Shown: positions 25,673 through 38,918 of the stretch, one piece after another | How the letters are laid out: each line of letters starts with the position of its first letter | Position numbering within the stretch: the stretch's first letter is position 1 | DNA from: Aphidius gifuensis | Lineage: Eukaryota > Arthropoda > Insecta > Hymenoptera > Braconidae | Assembly: GCF_014905175.1 (NCBI RefSeq) | Contig: NC_057793.1 | Span: forward strand, 682,001 to 746,000 | Length of the DNA: 64,000 nucleotides | Direction of reading: 5' to 3' | Position numbers and translations under genes: made by a program | Notes under the pieces: generated by a model | What the model was told of the DNA's origin: nothing | Databases searched by the model: none | What the model saw: the letters and a program-made list of their open reading frames with translations, nothing else

Positions 25673-26524
25673 TGTTTGCAGTGTAATAAATAAATAAATC
25701 TAATGGATAAAAATAAAAAAAGCTCAATGATGATGAAAAAAAAAAATGTAGAGCTTTCAGGATGTCATAAAATATCTATTGAATTTTGTTGAGTAGATAT
25801 CAGCATCCAGGCTCTATTCATAAATATACCGATGAAAAAAAAAATATATAGTAAAATGAGAACAACCTTTGTATAGCCAATAGATGTCCATCCAAACTCT
25901 GCATCACTCTTGATACAAGTGTATTTTTTTTTTTGTTTAAACAATGATGTACATGCAAGTTGAAATTTATAAAATCGTGTTGATGTTTTGTTTGTACTAT
26001 ATACGTAATTATGTCTCTCTAGGGTTGAGTGAAAATATGTATGCAAAATAGATACAGGTTCAATACCAAATACATTCATGATTATGTATTCATATTGGTG
26101 TATTTATATTGAGCTGGAATTTATCAGTAAATATTTGCGAGTGGATGAGAGAAACGATGTGTTTATTCTTTGTGTTATTCATATTGTTGGCTGTTGTTGT
26201 TATTGTTATAAAAAAAGAGGGATATATAGACAAAAGTCCAAAGAGAGATGAGTTAAAATTAAAATAAAAAAAAAATGTATATTATGTATTGCTAACTCGC
26301 CGGATATTCTCGATTGTGTGACGTGTTGATAATTTTAGAACAAAAGAACCGCGTGGCTGAGCATTGTGCAAACAAAAATCATGGTTCTCTGCTTCAATTC
26401 GCCTGGTTGCTTTTTATTATTATTTATTTTTTTTTTTATTTTTGTTTTTGTGTTAGAATGACTGGATATTTGGATTATTTAATAGATTATACTTTTATTT
26501 ATTTATTTATTTAAAAAATAAATA

Positions 26525-27220
26525 AAAAATATGTAAATTTTTTTAACAATTAAATATTTAATTTTCAATATTTTTTTAAATATAAAAATAATGGTTTAAT
26601 TAGGAATAAAAAAAAAGTTTTTTGGATCATTATTATTTATATTAATAGTCAATAATATTTATTAACAATTTTCAAAATTATTTTAATTATAATTATTGAT
26701 AATCATAGATAATTGAAAATAATAAAAAAATGATTTTTTTTCATTTTTATTTTATCTTGAATATTAACGAAATAATAAAATTAAAAAACAATAAATTGAT
26801 AAATTTTTATAAATAAATAAAATATGTCTTTTTGTTGCTAATATTATTTATTTATTTATTTATTTATATACAGTCGAGAAATAACTTAAAAATGTGTAAA
26901 TTTTTTTAACAATTAAATATTTAATTTTTAATATTTTTTTAAATATGAAAAATAATGGTTTAATTAGAAATTTAGAAATAAAAAAAAATTTTTTGGATTA
27001 TTTTTATTTATATTAATAGTCAATAATATTTATTAACAATTTTAAAAATTATTTTAATTATAATTATTAATTATCATAGATAATTGAAAATAATAAAAAA
27101 TGATTTTTTTTTCATTTTTATTTTATCTTGAATATTAACGAAATAATAAAATTGAAAAACAATAAATTGATAAATTTTTATAAATAAATAAACTATGTCT
27201 TTTTGTTGTTAATGTTATTT
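26525..27220. repeat. 363-bp direct tandem duplication
   Basis: The segment beginning TGTAAATTTTTTTAACAATT is present at about 26530 and again at about 26894. Both copies run through GGTTTAATTAG, TATTAATAGTCAATAATATT and TAAACTATGTCTTTTTGTTG-like words to about 27220. Divergence is modest and no genes are included. A (TTTA)n run sits at the junction. Confidence 0.8.
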
Positions 27221-30200
27221 ATTTATTTTTTTTTTCAATTGAAGATGTAATTGTTTTTTTTTATATACTATTTTGTCAATTTTTAAAAATTTTTCATTTT
27301 TCAAATTTTTTATTTTTGGTTAATTAATATCACTAATTTATTTCTTAAAAAAATTATCATCATTATCATCACCAAATAATTTATTTCAAATGTTAAATTT
27401 TTAAATTTCATAATGTAAAAAATAAAATGTGCAAATACATATAAACGGAAATCCTGCGCAGCGAATAACAATCATAAAAAAAACTTTCGTGTTTTCAATG
27501 AATATTTGTGACAATAAAAAACCCATGTATATAAAATTTAAATACATGTAATGAAAAATATATAAATATGTAAAATTAAAAAATATATTTCTCGTGTGTG
27601 TTGAGTATAAATAAATATTAAATAAATATCCTGAGGAGCATACATCAGAATTTGTTTGGGGGATGTTGTTGTCAATTGTTGAAGTAAAAATAAAAAATTA
27701 AAAAAAAAATTGTATGGAGACATACTGGCTGCGTTTTATACCAAAACGAAAGAGCGCAAATCACAGTGCTTGTACAGCGATGCATGTCATAATGAACGTC
27801 GACCAACTTTTTGTTTTAATTCCTTCAAGCGGAAATATCAGCCATTTTGAATTTTCAATTTTCAACGCTCTAGTAAACCCTCCGCGCCCACCTGACCCCT
27901 CTTCTGTTCGTCACATGTATAAATATTTTTATATTATTTTTTTTTTTTTATTTCATACATGCATTTTTATATATCATTTTTTTTCCTGTCATAAAAATAT
28001 ACAACACACACAAGCTGCAAACACTGTGCATTTAAAACACGATGAAATATTTTATTGCAAATTTTATATTTATATTTATAAAATGTTACACACACACACA
28101 CAGGTATTTATAAAAAAATAAAAATTAATGAAGTCATGAAAGGTGAGAATGAAAATAATAATATATATAAAAGTGGTAATAAATGTTAATGGCAATCAAT
28201 GTCAGTTGTATAATATGTCGATGATCTTTTTCAGACGTTTTAATAAGTTGCTAGATTTATATCGTCAAATTGATCGCTTGTTTAGTGTTTAAGTACGTAC
28301 ATAGATACAGCTACATATAAGACATTTGATATAATGTAACTTTGATGGAATTGTGATTGACAAACGCCGATCATCAGATTTGCACTCGCTATAAAATATA
28401 TACCTTGTTATATCATAAATTTTTATTTCAAAAAAATTGAAAATTTCATAAACAGCTACATCGTTATTTCAATTAACACATCAAGCATAAATAGTAATGT
28501 TAAATGTAAAATTTTTTATGCTCTTTATTTTTAGATAATAATTTAATAAAAATATAAATTTTTTTTTTATTTATTTATTTTTAATAAATAGAGAAAATAA
28601 TAATAAATATTTATCAAGTAAAAAAAATGTATAAATATTTTTGTAATTTTTATTTATTGTTTAATTAAATAACTTTTTAATTTTTTTTTAATTAATTAAT
28701 TTTAGTTAATGAGATTTAGTTTGTGCTGTATATATTTTAGATTCAAGATACTTTTAGGTTGGATGGGTACTTTAATCTGATGGGGTGGAAGTATTTATTC
28801 TACCACGAATTTAAAAAATAAAAATAAATTTACCCTGTGTGAGACAACTTGTCAATTAAACAAATATATTTATCATTTAATCTTTTAAATGCCAACAAAC
28901 TGTGTTAATATAAATACAAATATTTTTTTTCCCAAAAAGCTAATTATTTTATTTATCAATTTTTAATTGTTTTTTATAAAATTATATATTTTTTTTTTCC
29001 ATTAGACATGTGCAAAATATTAATTTTTCTGTTGTTAATCAGCCATGCAAATAAACTTGAATTAATTCAACTCAAAGGACGAAGAGTATATAAAAAAAAA
29101 AAAAATATAAATAAAAAAAAAAACGAATTATCCATTTACTTTTGTGTTTGACTGTGATGATATCTACAAAGCCTCAATGTCCTTCTGCTTGTGACGTTAT
29201 CGTATTTATTTTGTATTTTTTTTTCTCCATTAACAAACACATTGTTATAAATAAAAAAAATAATAATAACATCAATATTATTGTTTGTTTTTGACAATCA
29301 AACAATGAATTGTTGTATATATTTTCTTGACAACAGTGAATCAATTTTTTTTTATATGAAAATTTGAATAGAAATATAGAAATAATTGTTGAGTTTATTA
29401 TTACTTGCGAGGATCATGTGAATTGTCTTGAAATATTTGTTGTCATGAATGAGATAATACGAGATAGAGTGTATTTACTGATCGGGTATAGCGTAGGAGT
29501 TTGAGGGGCGGAAAAAGTAAGAAATTGTTGGATACAAGGGTGAGTAAAAAGTAAAATCGCGTGAGGACCGCGCACGGTTAGTTATCTAGATTATTATCTC
29601 GATGGTTTATCTGTAATTTATCGGGGTAGGCATTAGTTTTTGCTTGACGATGGCGTGCAACGTCCAGCCCTCTTTTTGTCTTTGTTTTATTTTCATTTTA
29701 TTTTTTACTATTTTATTTTAAATAAATTTATTCAGCAAACTTTATATACACAACACTTGTTCTCATGGTCAAAATTTAAACTCATATAAATATCAATATA
29801 GAAAAAATGTTTTAATAAATTTTATTTAAAAAAATAATCCTATATCAATTAAAAAATTGAATAGTGAAAAATAAAAAGAAGAAAGTTTAAAGATACGCTG
29901 AAAATATATGTGAATATAACGAAAGAAAAAGTGGAAAATTTTATATGAGAATGCCGACGACTTTGACCAGAGGGGGGCAAACGATAGAAGAATATATAAA
30001 AAATAAAAAAAATAAAATTTCAAGTGTCTTTTGTATGACAAAGCCGCAAATTTAACCTGGCGCCACCGCATGCCGAGCGATTAGACCCCATGACAGAAAA
30101 TCCAGGCAAGTTTTAAAGAGGAAAAATGCCACGTAGATTAGTCGCATTGTCTCTTACGATCATTGTGGATCTTTTGGCGCCAGAGTGTCCCATATAATAT

Positions 30201-30956
30201 TGGTTCACACTTTTTTTTTTTTTTTTTTTATTTTTCTATCGAGAGATACATATATGGTAAAGAAGAAGAAGTAGATGACAATAAAAAAAAATAAAAAAAT
30301 AGAAATAGAAGTAGAAAAAAAAAAAAACAGCGATGACAACGACGATGCTGAAAAAAGAAGGACAACTTACCAGAGTGATTTAAGATCTAACCCTAATTCT
30401 ATCCTTTCCGGATCTTTTTTTTTTTTTTTTTTTTGTCTCCAGAATTGTAACTTTAGAGCAAGTTTTTTTTTTTTTTTTTTTATACATTTTACGACACCCT
30501 CTCGAGGCGGCACGAAGACAATGAAATTTTGCACCTACATATTGTATACCAACCCCCCAGGTAACATCGTAAACTAGTCCGGGAATGTTCTCATGTTTTT
30601 TATGACCGAGACAAATATTATCCATTTGAGTACCATGTCATTCGTGTCTACCATCTTGTTATACTATTGTTTTTCAAATTGTCCTTTTTCTTTTTTATTT
30701 TTCTTTACAGCTTACCGACATTTATAAAAAATTATTCATACAAAATAGTCAAATAGATAGTCCGTTCAAATCGTCACACTTTTATAAATAAAAAAAAAAT
30801 GATAATTATAATTGTAACGAAATTAAAGACTGCAATAAATGTACTTAGTCAACCCAATATTCAAATTTTTAATTAAAAAAAATTGCAAAAGATAAATAAT
30901 TATGTTTTTTTTTGTTTTATAAATATTTCTAAATTTTTTTTGAAATTAGTTGTTAA
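27221..30956. other. Gene-poor DNA with two G+C-richer islands
   Basis: Patches at about 27710-27915 and 29450-29670 stand out; a third lies at 30080-30190. A (CA)n run is at about 28088-28101. The open frame at 27714-28121 begins in the first patch but decays into T-rich sequence and resembles no protein. Confidence 0.6.
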
Positions 30957-30995
30957 AGGTAAACATTTTAAAAAACTATTCAATTAATTAATTCA

Positions 30996-31368
30996 AGAAT
31001 CCTGTTATAGAAACAACAGTCGTCATCGATAATTGTGAAAGAGGGATAGATAAAATATGTGTAAGTGAGTTACATTATATTTTTTTTTCAAAAAAACAAA
31101 AAGGGGTGACCGGTGTTTAAGGCAGATATATCCCTGCGTAGACTAGGTGCGTAGTTCACATGGTCTATGCTAGATTATGTTTGCCTTCAACACTGGAAGA
31201 CACTTGCCAATTGTTAATTAATGTAACAGTATAAAAGACAGTTTTTTATAGATGTTATGTTTAATATTGAGTATGTATATGTATGTTACTTTCGGGAATT
31301 GAACACGTGCCTCCAGAATCCAAATCTAGGGTTCTTGCTGACTTAACCATCAGCTCACTCGATGAATC
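30996..31368 (-). repeat. tRNA-derived SINE, copy B
   Basis: Minus-strand copy of the element at 6.0 kb. The tRNA-like head is at about 31368-31290, with TGATGGTTAAGTCAGC as A box and GTGTTCAATTCCCG as a better preserved B box. The central hairpin is at 31111-31197, and the tail ATCGATGACGACTGTTG at about 31000-31030. It is adjacent to copy C in a tandem arrangement. Confidence 0.75.
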
Positions 31369-31494
31369 AAGAAAAATAATTATACTTTATTATTGATTTG
31401 AAAAAAATTTCAACTTAAACTCAGATTATTCCTCATGTCATTGCATTAGTTATTAAAGGATTTTAAAAAATTATTCAATTAATTAATTCAAGAA

Positions 31495-31940
31495 TTCCTG
31501 TTATAAAAACAACAGTCGTCATCGATAATTGTGAAAGAGGGATAGATAAAATATGTGTAAGAACGTTATATTTTTATAAAATATCCTGTTATAAAAAGAA
31601 CAGTCGTCATCGATAATTGTGAAAGAGGGATAGATAAAATATGTGTAATGTACGTTATATTTTTTTTCAAAAAAACAAAAAGAGGTGTTTGGTGTTTAAG
31701 GCAGATATATCCTGGCGTAGACTAGGTGCGTAGTTCACATGGTCTATTCTAGATTATATTTGCCTTAAACACCGGAAGATACTTTCAAATTGTACAAAGA
31801 ATGTTTACACTCTAAATCGTAATTCTTTTTTGATAAAATGTTTGGTTTTGAGTCTGCTGATTACGGGATTTGAACACGTGCCCGCAGGAACCAAGTTTTA
31901 GAGCTCTTGCCAACTTAACCATCAGCTCACTCGATGAATC
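31495..31940 (-). repeat. tRNA-derived SINE, copy C, with duplicated tail
   Basis: Same family and orientation as copy B. The head is at about 31940-31865, the hairpin at 31690-31775 and the tail at about 31586-31665. The tail segment (AACAGTCGTCATCGATAATT through AAATATGTGTAA) is present a second time at about 31497-31562, making this copy longer. Confidence 0.72.
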
Positions 31941-32068
31941 ATAAAAATAATTATACTTTATTATTGATTTGAAAAAAAATTCAACTTAAACTCAGATTAT
32001 TCCTTATGTCATTGCATTAGTTATTAAAGGATTTTAAAAAATTATTCAATTAATTAATTCAAGAATTA

Positions 32069-35000
32069 TTATAAGAAAAAAAACAATTTATTAACGAAAA
32101 AATGTATCACTTAAATTTTATTTCCATCAATAACGCAGCTTTTATAACGAATTGTATTTTTATATGATAATTTTTGATAAAATTCGTAGGTAAAATAATG
32201 GGTGTCAACTGTCAAGTTGTTTTGTTAAGTAACTTGGCATATATATAAAACATAAAAGGGTTGTAGAACAACATGACTTTGATAATAATAAATGTGAACA
32301 ATTTAAAGTTGCGAATAATCATGGTTTGTAAGCTTTTGCACAAATACACGGTCAGCAGCAAATACGTAAAACTTATTTGGCCATGGCCAGTAACGATCAC
32401 GCAAACCTCTCGTTAAGTTATAACTTACCCTTTCTCGACACATAAAAAGAGACGGTTAAATTTCTCCTCTCTTTCTTTGTTATACAATGTACACAGGGCC
32501 ATTGGTAGTTGTTCTCATTGTTCTCAGCTGAAACGCCATTTTATTTATAGACATAAACTCCCACCCAACAAATTAAAAAATACTATGTTCATTAAAAAAA
32601 TAAAATAAATAAACTACCCTTCATTGTCGACCTACTTATTCTATTTAAAAAAAATAAAAAAATTTCTAAAAAACAATTGTTAAAAATTTAAATTACTAAA
32701 TTTAAAAATTCTCGTTTTTTTTATGAATTTATGCTTTTTTTAAATTTTATTTTCACGGGATATTAAATTTTAGAATACATATTTTTTATATATATAGTTC
32801 CGGTTAAATTAGAAAGTCATTTATGCTAATAAATGTGTTAAAATCATTGAAGAAGACATAGAAATGTTAAAGAAAAAATAAAAAAATTGCAAACTTTATT
32901 TGTTAAATATTTTCTGTTTAAGTGATAAATTTTGTTTTTTTTTTTTTATTATATTTAAATGTGAATTACATAATTACCCATTGCATTGTTTGGTTTTCAT
33001 TATTTTTTTGTTGGCGTTGGTGGATTGTCTGCTTAATTTTACAGTATCAACACTTATATCTATTTCACGCATTACAGATTTTTTTTCTGTGTAATGCATA
33101 TGTTAATGAGACATGTATAAATGTATTGTGTGTATAATAAAATACAAGTATTGTATTTTTACATGTGTTGTATATTGTATATTTTAATACTGACATATCA
33201 TATATATTTTTTATTTATTTTTCAAGTTCCTGGATGAGAATATATACACATATATTTTTATTACTTTGGCTTGGCAAATTACACGTGCTACGAACCGCGA
33301 AGCCGCAATCAGGTTACTTAGAACACATTACAAATAATATTTATTTTTTTGTTTTTAAAATATTATATATATATGCACATTTTTATTTAATAAATTATGG
33401 ATTTTTTATTGCAAAATTATCCAAGTGTTTTAAATGGAAATAAAAGTATTAATAATAATCAAGAATTATATTTGTTTTTTTTTTGTTTGGAATATTTTAT
33501 TTTCTATATGATATCTGTAATAAAAATGTTATAATTATATTTTATTATTTTTCTTAAACAATAGAAGAGTTGTCATAAAAAATTATATACTCGGCTTTTA
33601 TATAATTTTATGGGAATAAAAAAGTTTTGTAATGAGTTTGATAATGCTTTTACGTGATGATGAGATTTAACAAGTGAATATATATTTTTTTTTTGAATTT
33701 TAAAATTATTAAAAAATTTAGAAATAATAATTTCGATAATAGAGAATATATTCAATTTGAAAAAAATATTTTTAGGCAGCTACTATGATTTTTTTTTTAT
33801 TTTTAAAATTATTATTTCTAAAAATTTTTGAATTATTATTTTAAAATTTCATTGAAATATAAAATGTACATATATTTCTAAAAAACTGATATAACAATTT
33901 TAAATTATATTTAAATTTAAAAATTAATAATATAAAATTTTATTATATTATTTTTAAATTTTAATAAAATATAAAATATATATTCAACAAGTTAATAATA
34001 TATTTTGAACCATCAACTTAATTTTTCTAAACCTAAAAACCACCAAAATAATTTAGAAAAATATAATTAAATTACAAAATAAATTTAAACATTTATAAAA
34101 TATTAAATAATCAACATAAAAATATATAAAATTTGTATTGTAATTATGAAGTTTGACGAGGGATTCAACCCCTTCTAGTATATATCGCTAAATAACATAA
34201 GATTCATCGTGTTTATATATTTCGCGCCCTCCCACAGTTAATCTGATTAGAATATTCTTTTTGTACTTGACCGCAAATGTGTGTGTAAAGGTATGAAATA
34301 AATAATAAAAAATAAATTTAAAAATATCAAAATAAAAAATAAATAAATAATGGAGAATAAACATTATGATCGTTCTCAACATAAATATATCTAAAGAAAA
34401 AAACGAGATGAGATGAGAGAAAAATGATGCTCAGAGGTGTGCAACATATGCATGTAGTTATATTGCAAGCAAAGAGAAAAAAGGGGATGCATTTTGCTTG
34501 TGGGCTCCAGTAGGTATAGTGGCGTTTTAATATAATATTATTGGCTATTGATAAATTGTCGATAATGATGGGTTAGAAGGGGCGCATAATATTTTTTTTT
34601 TTTCTTTTACTCTTGTATCTTTCTCTTTCCCACCTTATATACTTTTTTATTTTTTTATTTTTATATTTTTATACTCTCATCTGCATGAGCTTCCTCTACA
34701 TTTTTGTATCCACCCCGGGCTTCATGCAAAAATTTTAATTCTGACAAACAAAAGCGATGCTGGGTCGGTAACCTTAATAAAAAATACAAAAAAAAAATCT
34801 ACAAAATTCAAAGCAAAAATATATAAAGCACATCGAAAAAAAAATATCGATCGAATATGAAAAATAAAAAGATTAATAAAATTTCATGTTGTTAAGGTTT
34901 GTGTAAATAAAAAAACAATTTAAAATTTATTTATTATTAATTATTGTAATTTAAATAATTGCCAGTTGTTTGATTTTTTTTTTCTAAACAAACAAATTTA

Positions 35001-38000
35001 GAGCAATAAAATGATAATGTTTTAAAAATTGATAAATTAATTTTTTGGATAGAATAAAAAATGATAAAAACAGATATTTAAATAATTTTGATAAATGATC
35101 TATAATCGATTGCACTTTCTCATATTGATGTGAGGGTAAAAAAAAATTAGTTTAAAGTCATTTTCAGAAGCTTCAATATATATAAACATGCTTGGCTTAA
35201 TTTACAGAGGACCGATCGTGATCGCTTGAAGATAAAACATCAGTTGGGATATAATTTAGCGGTAGTCCAAGCTCTATACGATCTCCAATCAACCACTTAG
35301 CCGACGATGTATTTACGAGGTGTTCTGTAATTTTCTCTAATTCGACGTGCGACTCACGCATCGTGTATATTTCATATATGTAAACTGATCTCACTCTGTC
35401 ACGAGTTGTAAAATATATTTTTCAAAGATTCAAGATATTCTTCTTTTCGACAATCATTCAAGGCACACTTATGCTAATTTTTTTTTGCCTCGTGCCATTT
35501 AAATTTTTACCATAATTTTTTATTTTCATATCATTAAATACATCCCTCCATTTAAATATAATTTTTTCCACAAAATTCATATTAAAAACAACGAAAATAT
35601 AAATGAAAAATTTTTATTTTTACATATTTTTTTTTTGCAATTAATTTATGAAAAAAAAAAAAAAAAATTACTTATTGATCCGTGTGTGCTGTGTCTTATC
35701 ACGGCTATCTTTGTGTTAAACTCAGACAGTGGATGCTAACAAGATGCCGACCGTTTGAATATATGATTTTTTTATTTTTAAATTTACTTTTTTTTGCTTT
35801 TAATATTTATATATTATTTTATTTTGTAGTGAGTATCGGCACTCTCTTGCATAAGCAAGATTAAAAAGTTAATGGGGGGCGTGATGTGGGGGGCGTTAAA
35901 ATGTACGTGGTGCTGGAATTTATGTCTGCACCACTGAGAAATTATTCTAGAGCGTAGTTGCCAATATATATTTTTTTCGCATTGGCATTTCGCACCCTCG
36001 AGTGTGTTAACGGATTATTTTTTAAATAATTATTTCATGTAAATTAATAATAATAATTGTTTTCTTATTTGGCATTTAAAAATTATTTTGATATTTTTCT
36101 CAGACGTTTTATATAAATATATAATGCACTTCCGATCAGTCTAATCAGGATGAGATGTGTATTTCATTCAGTCTGTTAATTTAGAAAAAAAAAAAAAAAA
36201 TCTAAAAGCTATTAACCCTTAATTTTACATTGATGAGAAGATCCAATGAACATTAGATTTTTAATTTTGTTGCTTTTATTAAATCCCAATATATAGAAAA
36301 ACAAAAAAAAAAATTTAATTGCCGATAATTTTTATACGAGAAATATTCGTGCGAAATCATATTAAAAATCAACCCCCCTATATTGATAGATGCAGACTTA
36401 ATATTATTTTTGTCTCGATATAGTGAATAAAAGGGAAAAAATGCAGAAAAAAAAAGGGAGGATACTTAAAGTTGCCGGACGTTCTTTTGAACGGCATATA
36501 TGAGATCGAAATAAGCCAAAGGCTGTAATTATAGCCAAATATGAAAAGCAAGCGGTAAGATTAATTTTTTTTCAGCATGAGAGATTGATGCCAAGGGATC
36601 GAAAGGTATCGAAAAATACGAATACGAAAAATGATGAAGAAAATAAAGAAAAAAAATAAAATCATATTATGATGATGAATATATGACGAGATTATTCAGG
36701 ATAGAGAGAGTTTTTGCAGTCGCAGCATTGAATCAAAAATTTTGAGAGAATATGATGAATAAAAAAGAAAAAAAAATATAAATTAAAAATAAAAAATTAA
36801 AAGAAGCTCTTGGGAATAATGGAAAAAGAATTGGGACGTATGGGAATCGATCGATTCCGCCTACCTTAACGAGATTCCGTCCTTCCGTCATTCAAATTAA
36901 GAATAATAATATGCCAATAATGCCAAATTACGGTGCAACACGTGTGGAACGCCTTTTATAATATACATTTTATTTATATTTATTTTTCGCATGTATAGTT
37001 TATTTTATATTTGAAAATTGGTGAGAATTAAAAAAAGATTCATTCGATTGATAATGAAGTAAAATTTTCACATTGCATGCTCTGATGTCTTGGCTTTATT
37101 TTATTTTTTTTATTTTTTTATGGTGTGTATGTAAAAGTGGTGTATATATATTGTCACATGTATATACCTTCGTTCCGAGAATCTTCAACAAACCTCTCTG
37201 ACCAATTAAAACTTGCAGTGTGTGAAAATAAAGGAAAATAATCCTGGAAGAACTTTCTTTTTCACCATTTATTTTTTCTTTCTTTTATGTTTTTTTTTTT
37301 TTTATTTATTTTTTTTTTTATGGTGAGGGGTGAGAGGAACATTGTAACCCTCATTGGGACACACTCTTCTCAGGTGCAAAAGTCTTGGATAAATTTCTTC
37401 TCGACTTTTTCGCTGGATGATATCGGCCATCTCTTCTGAGAGGCGCGATTTATTTAGTTGGGAATATTTTTTTTTTTTTTTTTTTTTTATATATTTTATT
37501 CTCGCAAGAGTCTCGAGAGTCAATGAAGAAAATAAAAAATATTTAATTCAAACGAGAGGGTGGGTTGATTGGGTGGGAGTCAAATTTGAACCAATAGACA
37601 AACTTGGATTATATCCGCGTGTCGATTTTAAAAAAGATTGTCTTGTTGGGGTGTTTATTTTATTTTTTTTATTTAAATATTTTATCTTTTCTTAGTTATC
37701 CTAATGAGTCGAAGAATTTATTTTTTTAATTTATTTTTATTCATATGTATATATCGATTGAAATATTCTTGAGTCATTTTATTTTTCTGAGAATAATTTC
37801 GTTGTCTTGTTGATTATATAATTTATAAATTTAATTAAATAATAATTAAATAATAAATTATTCTTGTAATTCATCATGTGAATTGTAAATATATATTTAA
37901 ATTTTCCCCATCAAAAATTAATTTAAAAATAATTATAAATTTGTCAAAAAAAAAAAATTCTTCAAAGTGATAATAATATAGCTCAAAAAGCGTACAGATA

Positions 38001-38169
38001 CATGGTCCTAATATAAAAAGGACAAACATCATCGGTCTTCCGGACATTTGATTGGTCATTTTTTTTTTCTCACTTACTCTCATACAAATTTCTTTCTGTT
38101 TGCCTTTTTCTATTATTTTTTTATTTATTTCGTTAGCAACGAAAAAACAACAAAAAAAAGCGAGTAAAC
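32069..38169. other. Gene-poor AT-rich DNA
   Basis: No gene recognised. G+C-richer patches lie at about 32390-32540, 35190-35420, 36830-36960 and 37310-37470. The minus-strand frame at 35197-35394 (65 codons, ends DHDRSSVN) is in such a patch but has no recognisable domain or splice context. Confidence 0.6.
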
Positions 38170-38815
38170 AAAATTTTTTTTGATATTTTTGAAATAAATT
38201 TGAAAGAAGATTTTTTTTAAATTTTTTTTTAAAATTGACATATTAAGCTAGCACAACTTTTTTAATAATCATCGGATCTCGATGCAATTGGGCTTAATAT
38301 TTTGTGCGAATTATGTGTTTTTTATGTGTGAAGAAATAAATTTGAAAGAAAATTTTTTTAAATATTTTTTATATTTTTTTAAAAAATTGACATATTGAGC
38401 TAGCACAATTCCTTGAACAGTCATCGGATCTTAATGCGATTGGGCTTATAATTTTGTGCGAATTATGTGTTTTTTATGTGTGAAGAAATAATTTAAAAAC
38501 AAAATTTTTTTAAATATTTTTTATATTTTTTTTTAAAATTGACATATTAAGCTAGCACAACTTTTTTAATAATCATCGGATCTCGATGCAATTGGGCTCA
38601 AAATTTTGTGCGAATTATGTGTTTTTTATGTGTGAAGAAATAATTCAAAAACAAAATTTTTTCAAATATTTTTTTATATTTTTTTTTAATATTGACATAT
38701 TAAAGTAGCACAACTTTTTCAGTAAACATTTAATCTTGATGTTATTAGACTAAAAATTACGTGTGAATTATGTGTGATTTATGTGTAAATAAATAAATTA
38801 AAAGAATTTTTCGTC
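38170..38815. repeat. Four-copy tandem satellite, period about 152 bp
   Basis: GACATATTAAGCTAGCACAA or a close variant starts at 38237, 38389, 38541 and 38694. Each unit continues with a CATCGGATCTCGATGCAATT-like stretch and TGTGTTTTTTATGTGTGAAG. Units 1 and 3 are almost identical, unit 2 differs at several sites and unit 4 is the most decayed, suggesting a two-unit duplication or gene conversion. Confidence 0.85.
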
Positions 38816-38901
38816 AATTTATTTATTCTTTTTTTTTTTTATGATAATACTTGTGTTTATAAAATCAATGAACAATGAACCTTTTAGAAGGTATAGATAC
38901 A

Positions 38902-38918
38902 GGCGCGCGTAGCGCGCC
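38902..38918. repeat. GC-only palindrome GGCGCGC-gta-GCGCGCC
   Basis: A perfect 7-bp inverted repeat made only of G and C, in DNA that is otherwise about four fifths A+T, about 85 bases after the 152-bp satellite. Function unknown. Confidence 0.8.

Larger units (their letters stand above)
30957..32068. repeat. Tandem duplication carrying SINE copies B and C
   Basis: The flanking sequence TTCAATTAATTAATTCAAGAA occurs at about 30980, 31475 and 32047, and the stretch from CAGATTATTCC through ATTGCATTAGTTATTAAAGG precedes both later copies. The whole block of SINE plus about 120 bases of flank was therefore duplicated (spacings about 495 and 572). The second unit is longer because of its doubled SINE tail. 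Unequal exchange after one insertion explains this better than two independent insertions. Confidence 0.75.

Noticed and set aside
27714..28121. 135-codon plus-strand frame
   Set aside because: The first third is in a G+C-richer patch, the rest is T-rich Phe/Tyr/Ile sequence typical of chance frames here; no homology recognised.
31290..31368. Functional tRNA gene
   Set aside because: A- and B-box-like words are present, but the arms do not pair into a proper cloverleaf and the sequence is joined to a repeated body; better explained as a SINE head.
25220..32068. Polydnavirus or other integrated viral segment
   Set aside because: No viral gene families or excision-site motifs were recognised; the repeats are explained by MITEs and SINEs.
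35197..35394. Minus-strand 65-codon frame with balanced residues
   Set aside because: Looks more protein-like than most, but has no domain, partner exon or splice signals that I could identify.
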